DNA of 64,000 nucleotides from Liolophura sinensis (taxonomy: Eukaryota; Mollusca; Polyplacophora; Chitonida; Chitonidae): NCBI RefSeq assembly GCF_032854445.1, contig NW_027017997.1, positions 1 to 64,000 of the forward strand, read 5' to 3'. Positions 12,201-24,642 of this stretch are shown in pieces (position 1 is the stretch's first letter; each line of letters starts with the position of its first letter). The notes below the pieces were generated by a model. It did no database searches. It was not told the DNA's origin and worked only from the letters and a program-made list of their open reading frames with translations. The translations under genes were made by a program, and so were the position numbers.

Positions 12201-12584
12201 GTCAGTGTTCAATTGTACTTTTTACAGCAGACTGTATCAAGTACCTTGTTGTTTTTATATACAAATGGTGTGGTTTTTCAACATGTAGATAAAGACATTG
12301 AGTTTGTCTTCGACTTAGAAGTAAGACAATTGCTGGATGAGTTAAATGGGCTTGGCCCAAAGATTTGACGTCTTCTGGGCTACCGAAGGGCACATAACTT
12401 ATAATCAAAAGTTGAATATAGTAATGACCAGTCGCGATATTACATAGTAAATGTAGCCGAATTGAATTAGCAAAAAGCCCAGGCAAAAATCCAAAAGTGG
12501 AAAAACTGTTCCAATGCTGCTGGTAAGAGGCTAATCCGACGTATTTTGTGACGAGAAATCGAATGGTGCAAACCGCGTTGCTCT
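9297..12584. repeat. Six-monomer block, copy 2 (M18-M23)
   Basis: The block is exactly 6 x 548 = 3,288 bp and directly follows copy 1. Every marker of M12-M17 recurs in the same order. Reading both copies by eye I found only about three substitutions: aaggcaatt in M19 against aaggaaatt, gtagctac in M21 against gtagcgac, and gttccaat in M22 against gttgcaat in M16. The other differences are the small deletions of M14. Such low divergence implies a very recent tandem duplication or active conversion. Confidence 0.92.
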
Positions 12585-14228
12585 CCGACCAATACTTTTG
12601 GCTGTAGCGACAATTGAATGAGCATTTATGTGAAAATCACGTGCCTAACAACGGCTCTTACTCCATGGAAACCAAGGAAATTTGCAATTTTTCAACAGCT
12701 GGAGATGCCTGGCCCAATTGCGCATCTTTTGGCACCTTATTGATGTGGGTCAGTGTTTAATTGTACTTTTTACAGCAGACTGTATCAAGTACCTTGTGTT
12801 TTTTATATACAAATGGTGTGGTTTTTCAACATGTAGATAAAGACATTGAGTTTGTCTTCGACTTAGAAGTAAGACAATTGCTGGATGAGTTAAATGGGCT
12901 TGGCCCAAAGATTTGACGTCTTCTGGGCTACCGAAGGGCACATAACTTATAATCAAAAGTTGATTATAGTAATGACCAGTCGCGATATTACATAGTAAAT
13001 GTAGCCGAATTGAATTAGCAAAAAGCCCATGCAAAAATCCAAAAGTTAAAAAACTGTTCTAATGCTGCTGATAAGAGGCTAATCCGACGTATTTTGTGAC
13101 GAGAAATCGAATGGTGCAAACCGCGTTGCTCTCCGACCAATACTTTTGGCTGTAGCGACAATTGAATGAGCATTTATGTGAAAATCACGTGACCAGCAAC
13201 GGCTCTTACTCCATGGAAACCAAGGAAATTTGCAATTTTTCAACAGCTGGAGATGCCTGGCCCAATTGCGCATCTTTTGGCACCTTATTGATGTGGGTCA
13301 GTGTTCAATTGTACTTTTTACAGCAGACTGTATCAAGTACCTTGTTGTTTTTATATACAAATGGTGTGGTTTTTCAACATGTAGATAAAGACATTGAGTT
13401 TGTCTTCGACTTAGAAGTAAGACAATTGCTGGATGAGTTAAATGGGCTTGGCCCAAAGATTTGACGTCTTCTGGGCTACCGAAGGGCACATAACTTATAA
13501 TCAAAAGTTGAATATAGTAATGACCAGTCGCGATATTACATAGTAAATGTAGCCGAATTGAATTAGCAAAAAGCCCAGGCAAAAATCCCAAAGTGGAAAA
13601 ACTGTTCCAATGCTGCTGGTAAGAGGCTAATCCGACGTATTTTGTGACGAGAAATCGAATGGTGCAAACCGCGTTGCTCTCCGACCAACACTTATGGCTG
13701 TAGCTACAATTGAATGAGCATTTATGTGAAAATCACGTGCCTAACAACGGCTCTTACTCCATGGAAACCAAGGAAATTTGCAATTTTTTTACAGCTGGAG
13801 ATGCCTGGCCCAATTGCGCATCTTTTGGCACCTTATTGATGTGGGTCAGTGTTTAATTGTACTTTTTACAGCAGACTGTATCAAGTACCTTGTGTTTTTT
13901 ATATACAAATGGTGTGGTTTTTCAACATGTAGATAAAGACATTGAGTTTGTCTTCGACTTAGAAGTAAGACAATTGCTGGATGAGTTAAATGGGCTTGGC
14001 CCAAAGATTTGACGTCTTCTGGGCTACCGAAGGGCACATAACTTATAATCAAAAGTTGAATATAGTAATGACCAGTCGCGATATTACATAGTAAATGTAG
14101 CCGAATTTAATTAGCAAAAAGCCCAGGCAAAAATCCAAAAGTGGAAAAACTGTTCCAATGCTGCTACTAAGAGGCTAATCCGACGTATTTTGAGACGAGA
14201 AATCGAATGGTGCAAACCGCGTTGCTCT
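12585..14228. repeat. M24-M26, partial third echo of the six-monomer block
   Basis: M24 (12585) is B-type with catgcaaaa, gttaaaaaactg and gttctaat, a tail shared with M42, M54 and similar units. M25 (13133) has an A-type front and a tail with atcccaaag, like M13 and M19. M26 (13681) matches M14 and M20: L2 linker, long T tract before acagctgg, ctactaagagg and ttttgagacg. M26 therefore continues the period-6 pattern, while M24-M25 have been replaced or recombined. Confidence 0.8.
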
Positions 14229-15873
14229 CCGACCAATACTTTTGGCTGTAGCGACAATTGAATGAGCATTTATGTGAAAGAAAATCACGTGACCAGCAAC
14301 GCTCTTACTCCATGGAAACCAAGGAAATTTGCAATTTTTCAACAGCTTGAGATGCCTGGCCCAATTGCGCATCTTTTGGCACCTTATTGATGTTGGGTCA
14401 GTGTTCAATTGTACTTTTTACAGCAGACTGTATCAGTACCTTGTTGTTTTTATATACAAATGGTGTGGTTTTTCAACATGTAGATAAAGACATTGAGTTT
14501 GTCTTCGACTTAGAAGTAAGACAATTGCTGGATGAGTTAAATGGCTTGGCCAAAGATTTGACGTCTTCTGGGCTACCGAAGGGCACATAACTTATAATCA
14601 AAAGTTGAATATAGTAATGACCAGTCGCGATATTACATAGTAAATGTAGCCGAATTTAATTAGCAAAAAGCCCAGGCAAAAATCCAAAAGTGGAAAAACT
14701 GTTCCAATGCTGCTGGTAAGAGGCTAATCCGACGTATTTTGTGACGAGAAATCGAATGGTGCAAACCGCGTTGCTCTCCGACCAATACTTTTGGCTGTAG
14801 CGACAATTGAATGAGCATTTATGTGAAAATCACAGTGCCTAACAACGGCTCTTACTCCATGGAAACCAAGAAATTTGCAATTTTTCAACAGCTGGAGATG
14901 CCTGGCCCAATTGCGCATCTTTTGGCACCTTATTGATGTGGGTCAGTGTTTAATTGTACTTTTTACAGCAGACTGTATCAAGTACCTTGTGTTTTTTATA
15001 TACAAATGGTGTGGTTTTTCAACATGTAGATAAAGACATTGAGATTGTCTTCGACTTAGAAGTAAGACAATTGCTGGATGAGTTTAAATGGGCTTGGCCC
15101 AAAGATTTGACGTCTTCTGGGCTACCGAAGGGCACATAACTTATAATCAAAAGTTGATTATAGTAATGACCAGTCGCGATATTACATAGTAAATGTAGCC
15201 GAATTGAATTAGCAAAAAGCCAGGCAAAAATCCAAAAGTGGAAAAACTGTTCCAATGCTGCTGATAAGAGGCTAATCCGACGTATTTTGTGACGAGAAAT
15301 CGAATGGTGCAAACCGCGTTGCTCTCCGACCAATACTTTTGGCTGTAGCGACAATTGAATGAGCATTTATGTGAAAATCACGTGACCAGCAACGGCTCTT
15401 ACTCCATGGAAACCAAGGAAATTTGCAATTTTTCAACAGCTGGAAGATGCCTGGCCCCAATTGCGCATCTTTTGGCACCTTATTGATGTGGGTCAGTGTT
15501 CAATTGTACTTTTTACAGCAGACTGTATCAAGTACCTTGTTGTTTTTATATACAAATGGTGTGGTTTTTCAACATGTAGATAAAGACATTGAGTTTGTCT
15601 TCGACTTAGAAGTAAGACAATTGCTGATGAGTTAAATGGCTTGGCCCAAAGATTTGACGTCTTCTGGGCTACCGAAGGGCACATAACTTATAATAAAAAG
15701 TTGAATATAGTAATGACCAGTCGCGATATTACATAGTAAATGTAGCCGAATTGAATTAGCAAAAAGCCCAGGCAAAAATCCAAAAGTGGAAAAACTGTTC
15801 CAATGCTGCTGGTAAGAGGCTAATCCGACGTATTTTGTGACGAGAAATCGAATGGTGCAAACCGCGTTGCTCT
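14229..15873. repeat. M27-M29, second indel-rich patch
   Basis: Three units have near-normal total length (549, 548 and 548 bp) only because gains and losses cancel. M27 has a 4-base GAAA duplication near 14277, a lost g in caacgctc, an added t in gttgggtc, a lost a in tatcagtacc, and two losses in aatggcttggccaaag. M28 has cacagtgcc, aagaaattt, gagtttaaat and aaaaagccagg. M29 has tggaagatgcctggcccc and gctgatgag. Units on both sides are clean. The sharp edges fit a short stretch of low-coverage or unpolished assembly. Confidence 0.85.
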
Positions 15874-16969
15874 CCGACCAATACTTTTGGCTGTAGCGAC
15901 AATTGAATGAGCATTTATGTGAAAATCACGTGCCTAACGACGGCTCTTACTCCATGGAAACCAAGGAAATTTGCAATTTTTCAACAGCTGGAGATGCCTG
16001 GCCCAATTGCGCATCTTTTGGCACCTTATTGATGTGGGTCAGTGTTTAATTGTACTTTTTACAGCAGATTGTATCAAGTACCTTGTGTTTTTTATATACA
16101 AATGGTGTGGTTTTTCAACATGTAGATAAAGACATTGAGTTTGTCTTCGACTTAGAAGTAAGACAATTGCTGGATGAGTTAAATGGGCTTGGCCCAAAGA
16201 TTTGACGTCTTCTGGGCTACCGAAGGGCACATAACTTATAATCAAAAGTTGATTATAGTAATGACCAGTCGCGATATTACATAGTAAATGTAGCCGAATT
16301 GAATTAGCAAAAAGCCCAGGCAAAAATCCCAAAGTGGAAAAACTGTTCCAATGCTGCTGGTAAGAGGCTAATCCGACGTATTTTGTGACGAGAAATCGAA
16401 TGGTGCAAACCGCGTTGCTCTCCGACCAACACTTATGGCTGTAGCTACAATTAAATGAGCATTTATGTGAAAATCACGTGCCTAACAACGGCTCTTACTC
16501 CATGGAAACCAAGGAAATTTGCAATTTTTCAACAGCTGGAGATGCCTGGCCCAATTGCGCATCTTTTGGCACCTTATTGATGTGGGTCAGTGTTTAATTG
16601 TACTTTTTACAGCAGATTGTATCAAGTACCTTGTGTTTTTTATATACAAATGGTGTGGTTTTTCAACATGTAGATAAAGACATTGAGTTTGTCTTCGACT
16701 TAGAAGTAAGACAATTGCTGGATGAGTTAAATGGGCTTGGCCCAAAGATTTGACGTCTTCTGGGCTACCGAAGGGCACATAACTTATAATCAAAAGTTGA
16801 TTATAGTAATGACCAGTCGCGATATTACATAGTAAATGTAGCCGAATTGAATTAGCAAAAAGCCCAGGCAAAAATCCCAAAGTGGAAAAACTGTTCCAAT
16901 GCTGCTGATAAGAGGCTAATCCGATGTATTTTGTGACGAGAAATCGAATGGTGCAAACCGCGTTGCTCT

Positions 16970-19900
16970 CCGACCAATACTTTTGGCTGTAGCGACAATT
17001 GAATGAGCATTTATGTGAAAATCACGTGACCAGCAACGGCTCTTACTCCATGGAAACCAAGGAAATTTGCAATTTTTCAACAGCTGGAGATGCCTGGCCC
17101 AATTGCGCATCTTTTGGCACCTTATTGATGTGGGTCAGTGTTCAATTGTACTTTTTACAGCAGACTGTATCAAGTACCTTGTTGTTTTTATATACAAATG
17201 GTGTGGTTTTTCAACATGTAGATAAAGACATTGAGTTTGTCTTCGACTTAGAAGTAAGACAATTGCTGGATGAGTTAAATATGCTTGGCCCAAAGATTTG
17301 ACGTCTTCTGGGCTACCGAAGGGCACATAACTTATAATCAAAAGTTGAATATAGTAATGACCAGTCGCGATATTACATAGTAAATGTAGCCGAATTGAAT
17401 TAGCAAAAAGCCCAGGCAAAAATCCCAAAGTGGAAAACCTGTTCCAATGCTGCTGGTAAGAGGCTAATCCGACGTATTTTGTGACGAGAAATCGAATGGT
17501 GCAAACCGCGTTGCTCTCCGACCAATACTTTTGGCTGTAGCGACAATTGAATGAGCATTTATGTGAAAATCACGTGCCTAACAACGGCTCTTACTCCATG
17601 GAAACCAAGGAAATTTGCAATTTTTCAACAGCTGGAGATGCCTGGCCCAATTGCGCATCTTTTGACACCTTATTGATGTGGGTCAGTGTTTAATTGTACT
17701 TTTTACAGCAGACTGTATCAAGTACCTTGTGTTTTTTATATACAAATGGTGTGGTTTTTCAACATGTAGATAAAGACATTGAGTTTGTCTTCGACTTAGA
17801 AGTAAGACAATTGCTGGATGAGTTAAATGGGCTTGGCCCAAAGATTTGACGTCTTCTGGGCTACCGAAGGGCACATAACTTATAATCAAAAGCTGATTAT
17901 AGTAATGACCACTCGCGATATTACATAGTAAATGTAGCCGAATTGAATTAGCAAAAAGCCCAGGCAAAAATCCAAAAGTGGAAAAACTGTTCCAATGCTG
18001 CTGGTAAGAGGCTAATCCGACGTATTTTGTGACGAGAAATCGAATGGTGCAAACCGCTTGCTCTCCGACCAATACTTTTGGCTGTAGCGACAATTGAATG
18101 AGCATTTATGTGAAAATCACGTGACCAGCAACGGCTCTTACTCCATGGAAACCAAGGAAATTTGCAATTTTTCAACAGCTGGAGATGCCTGGCCCAATTG
18201 CGCATCTTTTGGCACCTTATTGATGTGGGTCAGTGTTCAATTGTACTTTTTACAGCAGACTGTATCAAGTACCTTGTTGTTTTTATATACAATTGGTGTG
18301 GTTTTTCAACATGTAGATAAAGACATTGAGTTTGTCTTCGACTTAGAAGTAAGACAATTGCTGGATAAGTTAAATGGGCTTGGCCCAAAGATTTGACGTC
18401 TTCTGGGCTACCGAAGGGCACATAACTTATAATCAAAAGTTGAATATAGTAATGACCAGTCGCGATATTACATAGTAAATGTAGCCGAATTTAATTAGCA
18501 AAAAGCCCAGGCAAAAATCCAAAAGTGGAAAAAACTGTTCCAATGCTGCTGGTAAGAGGCTAATCCGACGTATTTTGTGACGAGAAATCGAATGGTGCAA
18601 ACCGCGTTGCTCTCCGACCAATACTTTTGGCTGTAGCGACAATTGAATGAGCATTTATGTGAAAATCACGTGCCTAACAACGGCTCTTACTCCATGGAAA
18701 CCAAGGAAATTTGCAATTTTTCAACAGCTGGAGATGCCTGGCCCAATTGCGCATCTTTTGGCACCTTATTGATGTGGGTCAGTGTTTAATTGTACTTTTT
18801 ACAGCAGACTGTATCAAGTACCTTGTGTTTTTTATATACAAATGGTGTGGTTTTTCAACATGTAGATAAAGACATTGAGTTTGTCTTCGACTTAGAAGTA
18901 AGACAATTGCTGGATGAGTTAAATGGGCTTGGCCCAAAGATTTGACGTCTTCTGGGCTACCGAAGGGCACATAACTTATAATCAAAAGTTGATTATAGTA
19001 ATGACCAGTCGCGATATTACATAGTAAATGTAGCCGAATTTAATTAGCAAAAAGCCCATGCAAAAATCCAAAAGTTAAAAAACTGTTCCAATGCTGCTGA
19101 TAAGAGGCTAATCCGACGTATTTTGTGACGAGAAATCGAATGGTGCAAACCGCGTTGCTCTCCGACCAATACTTTTGGCTGTAGCGACAATTGAATGAGC
19201 ATTTATGTGAAAATCACGTGACCAGCAACGGCTCTTACTCCATGGAAACCAAGGAAATTTGCAATTTTTCAACAGCTGGAGATGCCTGGCCCAATTGCGC
19301 ATCTTTTGGCACCTTATTGATGTGGGTCAGTGTTCAATTGTACTTTTTACAGCAGACTGTATCAAGTACCTTGTTGTTTTTATATACAAATGGTGTGGTT
19401 TTTCAACATGTAGATAAAGACATTGAGTTTGTCTTCGACTTAGAAGTAAGACAATTGCTGGATGAGTTAAATGGGCTTGGCCCAAAGATTTGACGTCTTC
19501 TGGGCTACCGAAGGGCACATAACTTATAATCAAAAGTTGAATATAGTAATGACCAGTCGCGATATTACATAGTAAATGTAGCCGAATTGAATTAGCAAAA
19601 AGCCCAGGCAAAAATCCAAAAGTGGAAAAACTGTTCCAATGCTGCTGGTAAGAGGCTAATCCGACGTATTTTGTGACGAGAAATCGAATGGTGCAAACCG
19701 CGTTGCTCTCCGACCAATACTTTTGGCTGTAGCGACAATTGAATGAGCATTTATGTGAAAATCACGTGCCTAACAACGGCTCTTACTCCATGGAAACCAA
19801 GGAAATTTGCAATTTTTCAACAGCTTGAGATGCCTGGCCCAATTGCGCATCTTTTGGCACCTTATTGATGTGGGTCAGTGTTTAATTGTACTTTTTACAG

Positions 19901-20805
19901 CAGACTGTATCAAGTACCTTGTGTTTTTTATATACAAATGGTGTGGTTTTTCAACATGTAGATAAAGACATTGAGTTTGTCTTCGACTTAGAAGTAAGAC
20001 AATTGCTGGATGAGTTAAATGGGCTTGGCCCAAAGATTTGACGTCTTCTGGGCTACCGAAAGGCACATAACTTATAATCAAAAGTTGAATATAGTAATGA
20101 CCAGTCGCGATATTACATAGTAAATGTAGCCGAATTGAATTAGCAAAAATCCCAGGCAAAAATCCCAAAGTGGAAAAACTGTTCCAATGCTGCTGGTAAG
20201 AGGCTAATCCGACGTATTTTGTGACGAGAAATCGAATGGTGCAAACCGCGTTGCTCTCCGACCAATACTTTTGGCTGTAGCGACAATTGAATGAGCATTT
20301 ATGTGAAAATCACGTGACCAGCAACGGCTCTTACTCCATGGAAACCAAGGAAATTTGCAATTTTTCAACAGCTGGAGATGCCTGGCCCAATTGCGCATCT
20401 TTTGGCACCTTATTGATGTGGGTCAGTGTTCAATTGTACTTTTTACAGCAGACTGTATCAAGTACCTTGTTGTTTTTATATACAAATGGTGTGGTTTTTC
20501 AACATGTAGATAAAGACATTGAGTTTGTCTTCGACTTAGAAGTAAGACAATTGCTGGATGAGTTAAATGGGCTTGGCCCAAAGATTTGACGTCTTCTGGG
20601 CTACCGAAGGGCACATAACTTATAATCAAAAGTTGAATATAGTAATGACCAGTCGCGATATTACATAGTAAATGTAGCCGAATTTAATTAGCAAAAAGCC
20701 CAGGCAAAAATCCAAAAGTGGAAAAACTGTTCCAATGCTGCTGGTAAGAGGCTAATCCGACGTATTTTGTGACGAGAAATCGAATGGTGCAAACCGCGTT
20801 GCTCT
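16970..20805. repeat. Seven-monomer block, copy 1 (M32-M38)
   Basis: The block is 3,836 bp. Ordered markers: M32 aaatatgcttgg and aaaacctgttcc; M33 ttttgacacc, aaagctgattatag and gaccactcgcg; M34 acaattggtgtgg and ggataagtt; M35 gaatttaatt with catgcaaaa; M37 cagcttgag, ccgaaaggc and aaaaatcccagg. M33 lacks one g in accgcttgc (near 18057), and M34 has an extra a, so the block total stays at seven times 548. Confidence 0.9.
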
Positions 20806-21902
20806 CCGACCAATACTTTTGGCTGTAGCGACAATTGAATGAGCATTTATGTGAAAATCACGTGCCTAACAACGGCTCTTACTCCATGGAAACCAAGGAA
20901 ATTTGCAATTTTTCAACAGCTTGAGATGCCTGGCCCAATTGCGCATCTTTTGGCACCTTATTGATGTGGGTCAGTGTTTAATTGTACTTTTTACAGCAGA
21001 CTGTATCAAGTACCTTGTGTTTTTTATATACAAATGGTGTGGTTTTTCAACATGTAGATAAAGACATTGAGTTTGTCTTCGACTTAGAAGTAAGACAATT
21101 GCTGGATGAGTTAAATGGGCTTGGCCCAAAGATTTGACGTCTTCTGGGCTACCGAAAGGCACATAACTTATAATCAAAAGTTGAATATAGTAATGACCAG
21201 TCGCGATATTACATAGTAAATGTAGCCGAATTGAATTAGCAAAAATCCCAGGCAAAAATCCCAAAGTGGAAAAAACTGTTCCAATGCTGCTGGTAAGAGG
21301 CTAATCCGACGTATTTTGTGACGAGAAATCGAATGGTGCAAACCGCGTTGCTCTCCGACCAATACTTTTGGCTGTAGCGACAATTGAATGAGCATTTATG
21401 TGAAAATCACGTGACCAGCAACGGCTCTTACTCCATGGAAACCAAGGAAATTTGCAATTTTTCAACAGCTGGAGATGCCTGGCCCAATTGCGCATCTTTT
21501 GGCACCTTATTGATGTGGGTCAGTGTTTAATTGTACTTTTTACAGCAGACTGTATCAAGTACCTTGTTGTTTTTATATACAAATGGTGTGGTTTTTCAAC
21601 ATGTAGATAAAGACATTGAGTTTGTCTTCGACTTAGAAGTAAGACAATTGCTGGATGAGTTAAATGGGCTTGGCCCAAAGATTTGACGTCTTCTGGGCTA
21701 CCGAAGGGCACATAACTTATAATCAAAAGTTGAATATAGTAATGACCAGTCGCGATATTACATAGTAAATGTAGCCGAATTTAATTAGCAAAAAGCCCAG
21801 GCAAAAATCCAAAAGTGGAAAAACTGTTCCAATGCTGCTGGTAAGAGGCTAATCCGACGTATTTTGTGACGAGAAATCGAATGGTGCAAACCGCGTTGCT
21901 CT
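19710..21902. repeat. Tandem dimer duplication M37-M38 / M39-M40
   Basis: M37 and M39 share the rare states cagcttgag, ccgaaaggc and aaaaatcccagg. M38 and M40 are the adjoining A-type units. The two dimers are 1,096 and 1,097 bp. M40 differs from M38 at position 174 (T instead of C), which removes the long plus-strand frame. Because the M46-M52 copy has only one dimer of this kind (M51-M52), the extra dimer was gained here or lost there. Confidence 0.82.
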
Positions 21903-22997
21903 CCGACCAATACTTTTGGCTGTAGCGACAATTGAATGAGCATTTATGTGAAAATCACGTGCCTAACAACGGCTCTTACTCCATGGAAACCAAGGAAATT
22001 TGCAATTTTTCAACAGCTGGAGATGCCTGGCCCAATTGCGCATCTTTTGGCACCTTATTGATGTGGGTCAGTGTTTAATTGTACTTTTTACAGCAGACTG
22101 TATCAAGTACCTTGTGTTTTTTATATACAAATGGTGTGGTTTTTCAACATGTAGATAAAGACATTGAGTTTGTCTTCGACTTAGAAGTAAGACAATTGCT
22201 GGATGAGTTAAATGGGCTTGGCCCAAAGATTTGACGTCTTCTGGGCTACCGAAGGGCACATAACTTATAATCAAAAGTTGATTATAGTAATGACCAGTCG
22301 CGATATTACATAGTAAATGTAGCCAAATTGAATTAGCAAAAACCCATGCAAAAATCCAAAAGTTAAAAAACTGTTCTAATGCTGCTGATAAGAGGCTAAT
22401 CCGACGTATTTTGTGACGAGAAATCGAATGGTGCAAACCGCGTTGCTCTCCGACCAATACTTTTGGCTGTAGCGACAATTGAATGAGCATTTATGTGAAA
22501 ATCACGTGACCAGCAACGGCTCTTACTCCATGGAAACCAAGGAAATTTGCAATTTTTCAACAGCTGGAGATGCCTGGCCCAATTGCGCATCTTTTGGCAC
22601 CTTATTGATGTGGGTCAGTGTTTAATTGTACTTTTTACAGCAGACTGTATCAAGTACCTTGTGTTTTTTATATACAAATGGTGTGGTTTTTCAACATGTA
22701 GATAAAGACATTGAGTTTGTCTTCGACTTAGAAGTAAGACAATTGCTGGATGAGTTAAATGGGCTTGGCCCAAAGATTTGACGTCTTCTGGGCTACCGAA
22801 GGGCACATAACTTATAATCAAAAGTTGAATATAGTAATGACCAGTCGCGATATTACATAGTAAATGTAGCCGAATTGAATTAGCAAAAAGCCCAGGCAAA
22901 AATCCCAAAGTGGAAAAACTGTTCCAATGCTGCTGGTAAGAGGCTAATCCGACGTATTTTGTGACGAGAAATCGAATGGTGCAAACCGCGTTGCTCT
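21903..22997. repeat. Dimer M41-M42 with the gccaaattg and aaaaaccc variant
   Basis: M41 ends with gtagccaaattg and a one-base deletion giving aaaaacccatgc (near 22320-22350), making the unit 547 bp. It is followed by gttaaaaaactgttctaat. The same linked changes occur in M53 (near 28900) and M57 (near 31090), so three copies trace to one parent. The deletion fuses two minus-strand open frames into a 140-codon frame (22068-22490), a by-product rather than evidence for a gene. Confidence 0.85.
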
Positions 22998-24642
22998 CCG
23001 ACCAATACTTTTGGCTGTAGCGACAATTGAATGAGCATTTATGTGAAAATCACGTGCCTAACAACGGCTCTTACTCCATGGAAACCAAGGAAATTTGCAA
23101 TTTTTCAACAGCTGGAGATGCCTGGCCCAATTGCGCATCTTTTGGCACCTTATTGATGTGGGTCAGTGTTTAATTGTACTTTTTACAGCAGACTGTATCA
23201 AGTACCTTGTGTTTTTTATATACAAATGGTGTGGTTTTTCAACATGTAGATAAAGACATTGAGTTTGTCTTCGACTTAGAAGTAAGACAATTGCTGGATG
23301 AGTTAAATGGGCTTGGCCCAAAGATTTGACGTCTTCTGGGCTACCGAAGGGCACATAACTTATAATCAAAAGTTGATTATAGTAATGACCAGTCGCGATA
23401 TTACATAGTAAATGTAGCCGAATTGAATTAGCAAAAAGCCCATGCAAAAATCCAAAAGTTAAAAAACTGTTCCAATGCTGCTGATAAGAGGCTAATCCGA
23501 CGTATTTTGTGACGAGAAATCGAATGGTGCAAACCGCGTTGCTCTCCGACCAATACTTTTGGCTGTAGCGACAATTGAATGAGCATTTATGTGAAAATCA
23601 CGTGACCAGCAACGGCTCTTACTCCATGGAAACCAAGGAAATTTGCAATTTTTCAACAGCTGGAGATGCCTGGCCCAATTGCGCATCTTTTGGCACCTTA
23701 TTGATGTGGGTCAGTGTTTAATTGTACTTTTTACAGCAGACTGTATCAAGTACCTTGTGTTTTTTATATACAAATGGTGTGGTTTTTCAACATGTAGATA
23801 AAGACATTGAGTTTGTCTTCGACTTAGAAGTAAGACAATTGCTGGATGAGTTAAATGGGCTTGGCCCAAAGATTTGACGTCTTCTGGGCTACCGAAGGGC
23901 ACATAACTTATAATCAAATGTTGAATATAGTAATGACCAGTCGCGATATTACATAGTAAATGTAGCCGAATTGAATTAGCAAAAAGCCCAGGCAAAAATC
24001 CAAAAGTGGAAAAACTGTTCCAATGCTGCTGGTAAGAGGCTAATCCGACGTATTTTGTGACGAGAAATCGAATGGTGCAAACCGCGTTGCTCTCCGACCA
24101 ACACTTATGGCTGTAGCTACAATTGAATGAGCATTTATGTGAAAATCACGTGCCTAACAACGGCTCTTACTCCATGGAAACCAAGGAAATTTGCAATTTT
24201 TCAACAGCTGGAGATGCCTGGCCCAATTGCGCATCTTTTGGCACCTTATTGATGTGGGTCAGTGTTTAATTGTACTTTTTACAGCAGACTGTATCAAGTA
24301 CCTTGTGTTTTTTTATATACAAATGGTGTGGTTTTTCAACATGTAGATAAAGACATTGAGTTTGTCTTCGACTTAGAAGTAAGACAATTGCTGGATGAGT
24401 TAAATGGGCTTGGCCCAAAGATTTGACGTCTTCTGGGCTACCGAAGGGCACATAACTTATAATCAAAAGTTGATTATAGTAATGACCAGTCGCGATATTA
24501 CATAGTAAATGTAGCCGAATTGAATTAGCAAAAAGCCCATGCAAAAATCCCAAAGTGGAAAAACTGATCCAATGCTGCTGATAAGAGGCTAATCCAATGT
24601 ATTTTGTGACGAGAAATCGAATGGTGCAAACCGCGTTGCTCT

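Noticed and set aside
14277-14284. GAAA duplication in M27 as a biological variant
   Set aside because: It sits within a cluster of compensating small indels in three adjacent units, so sequencing or consensus error is the simpler explanation.
22068-22490. 140-codon minus-strand ORF as a distinct gene (also 17683-18105, 28644-29066 and 30834-31256)
   Set aside because: Each is a fusion of two usual minus-strand frames caused by a one-base deletion in that monomer.
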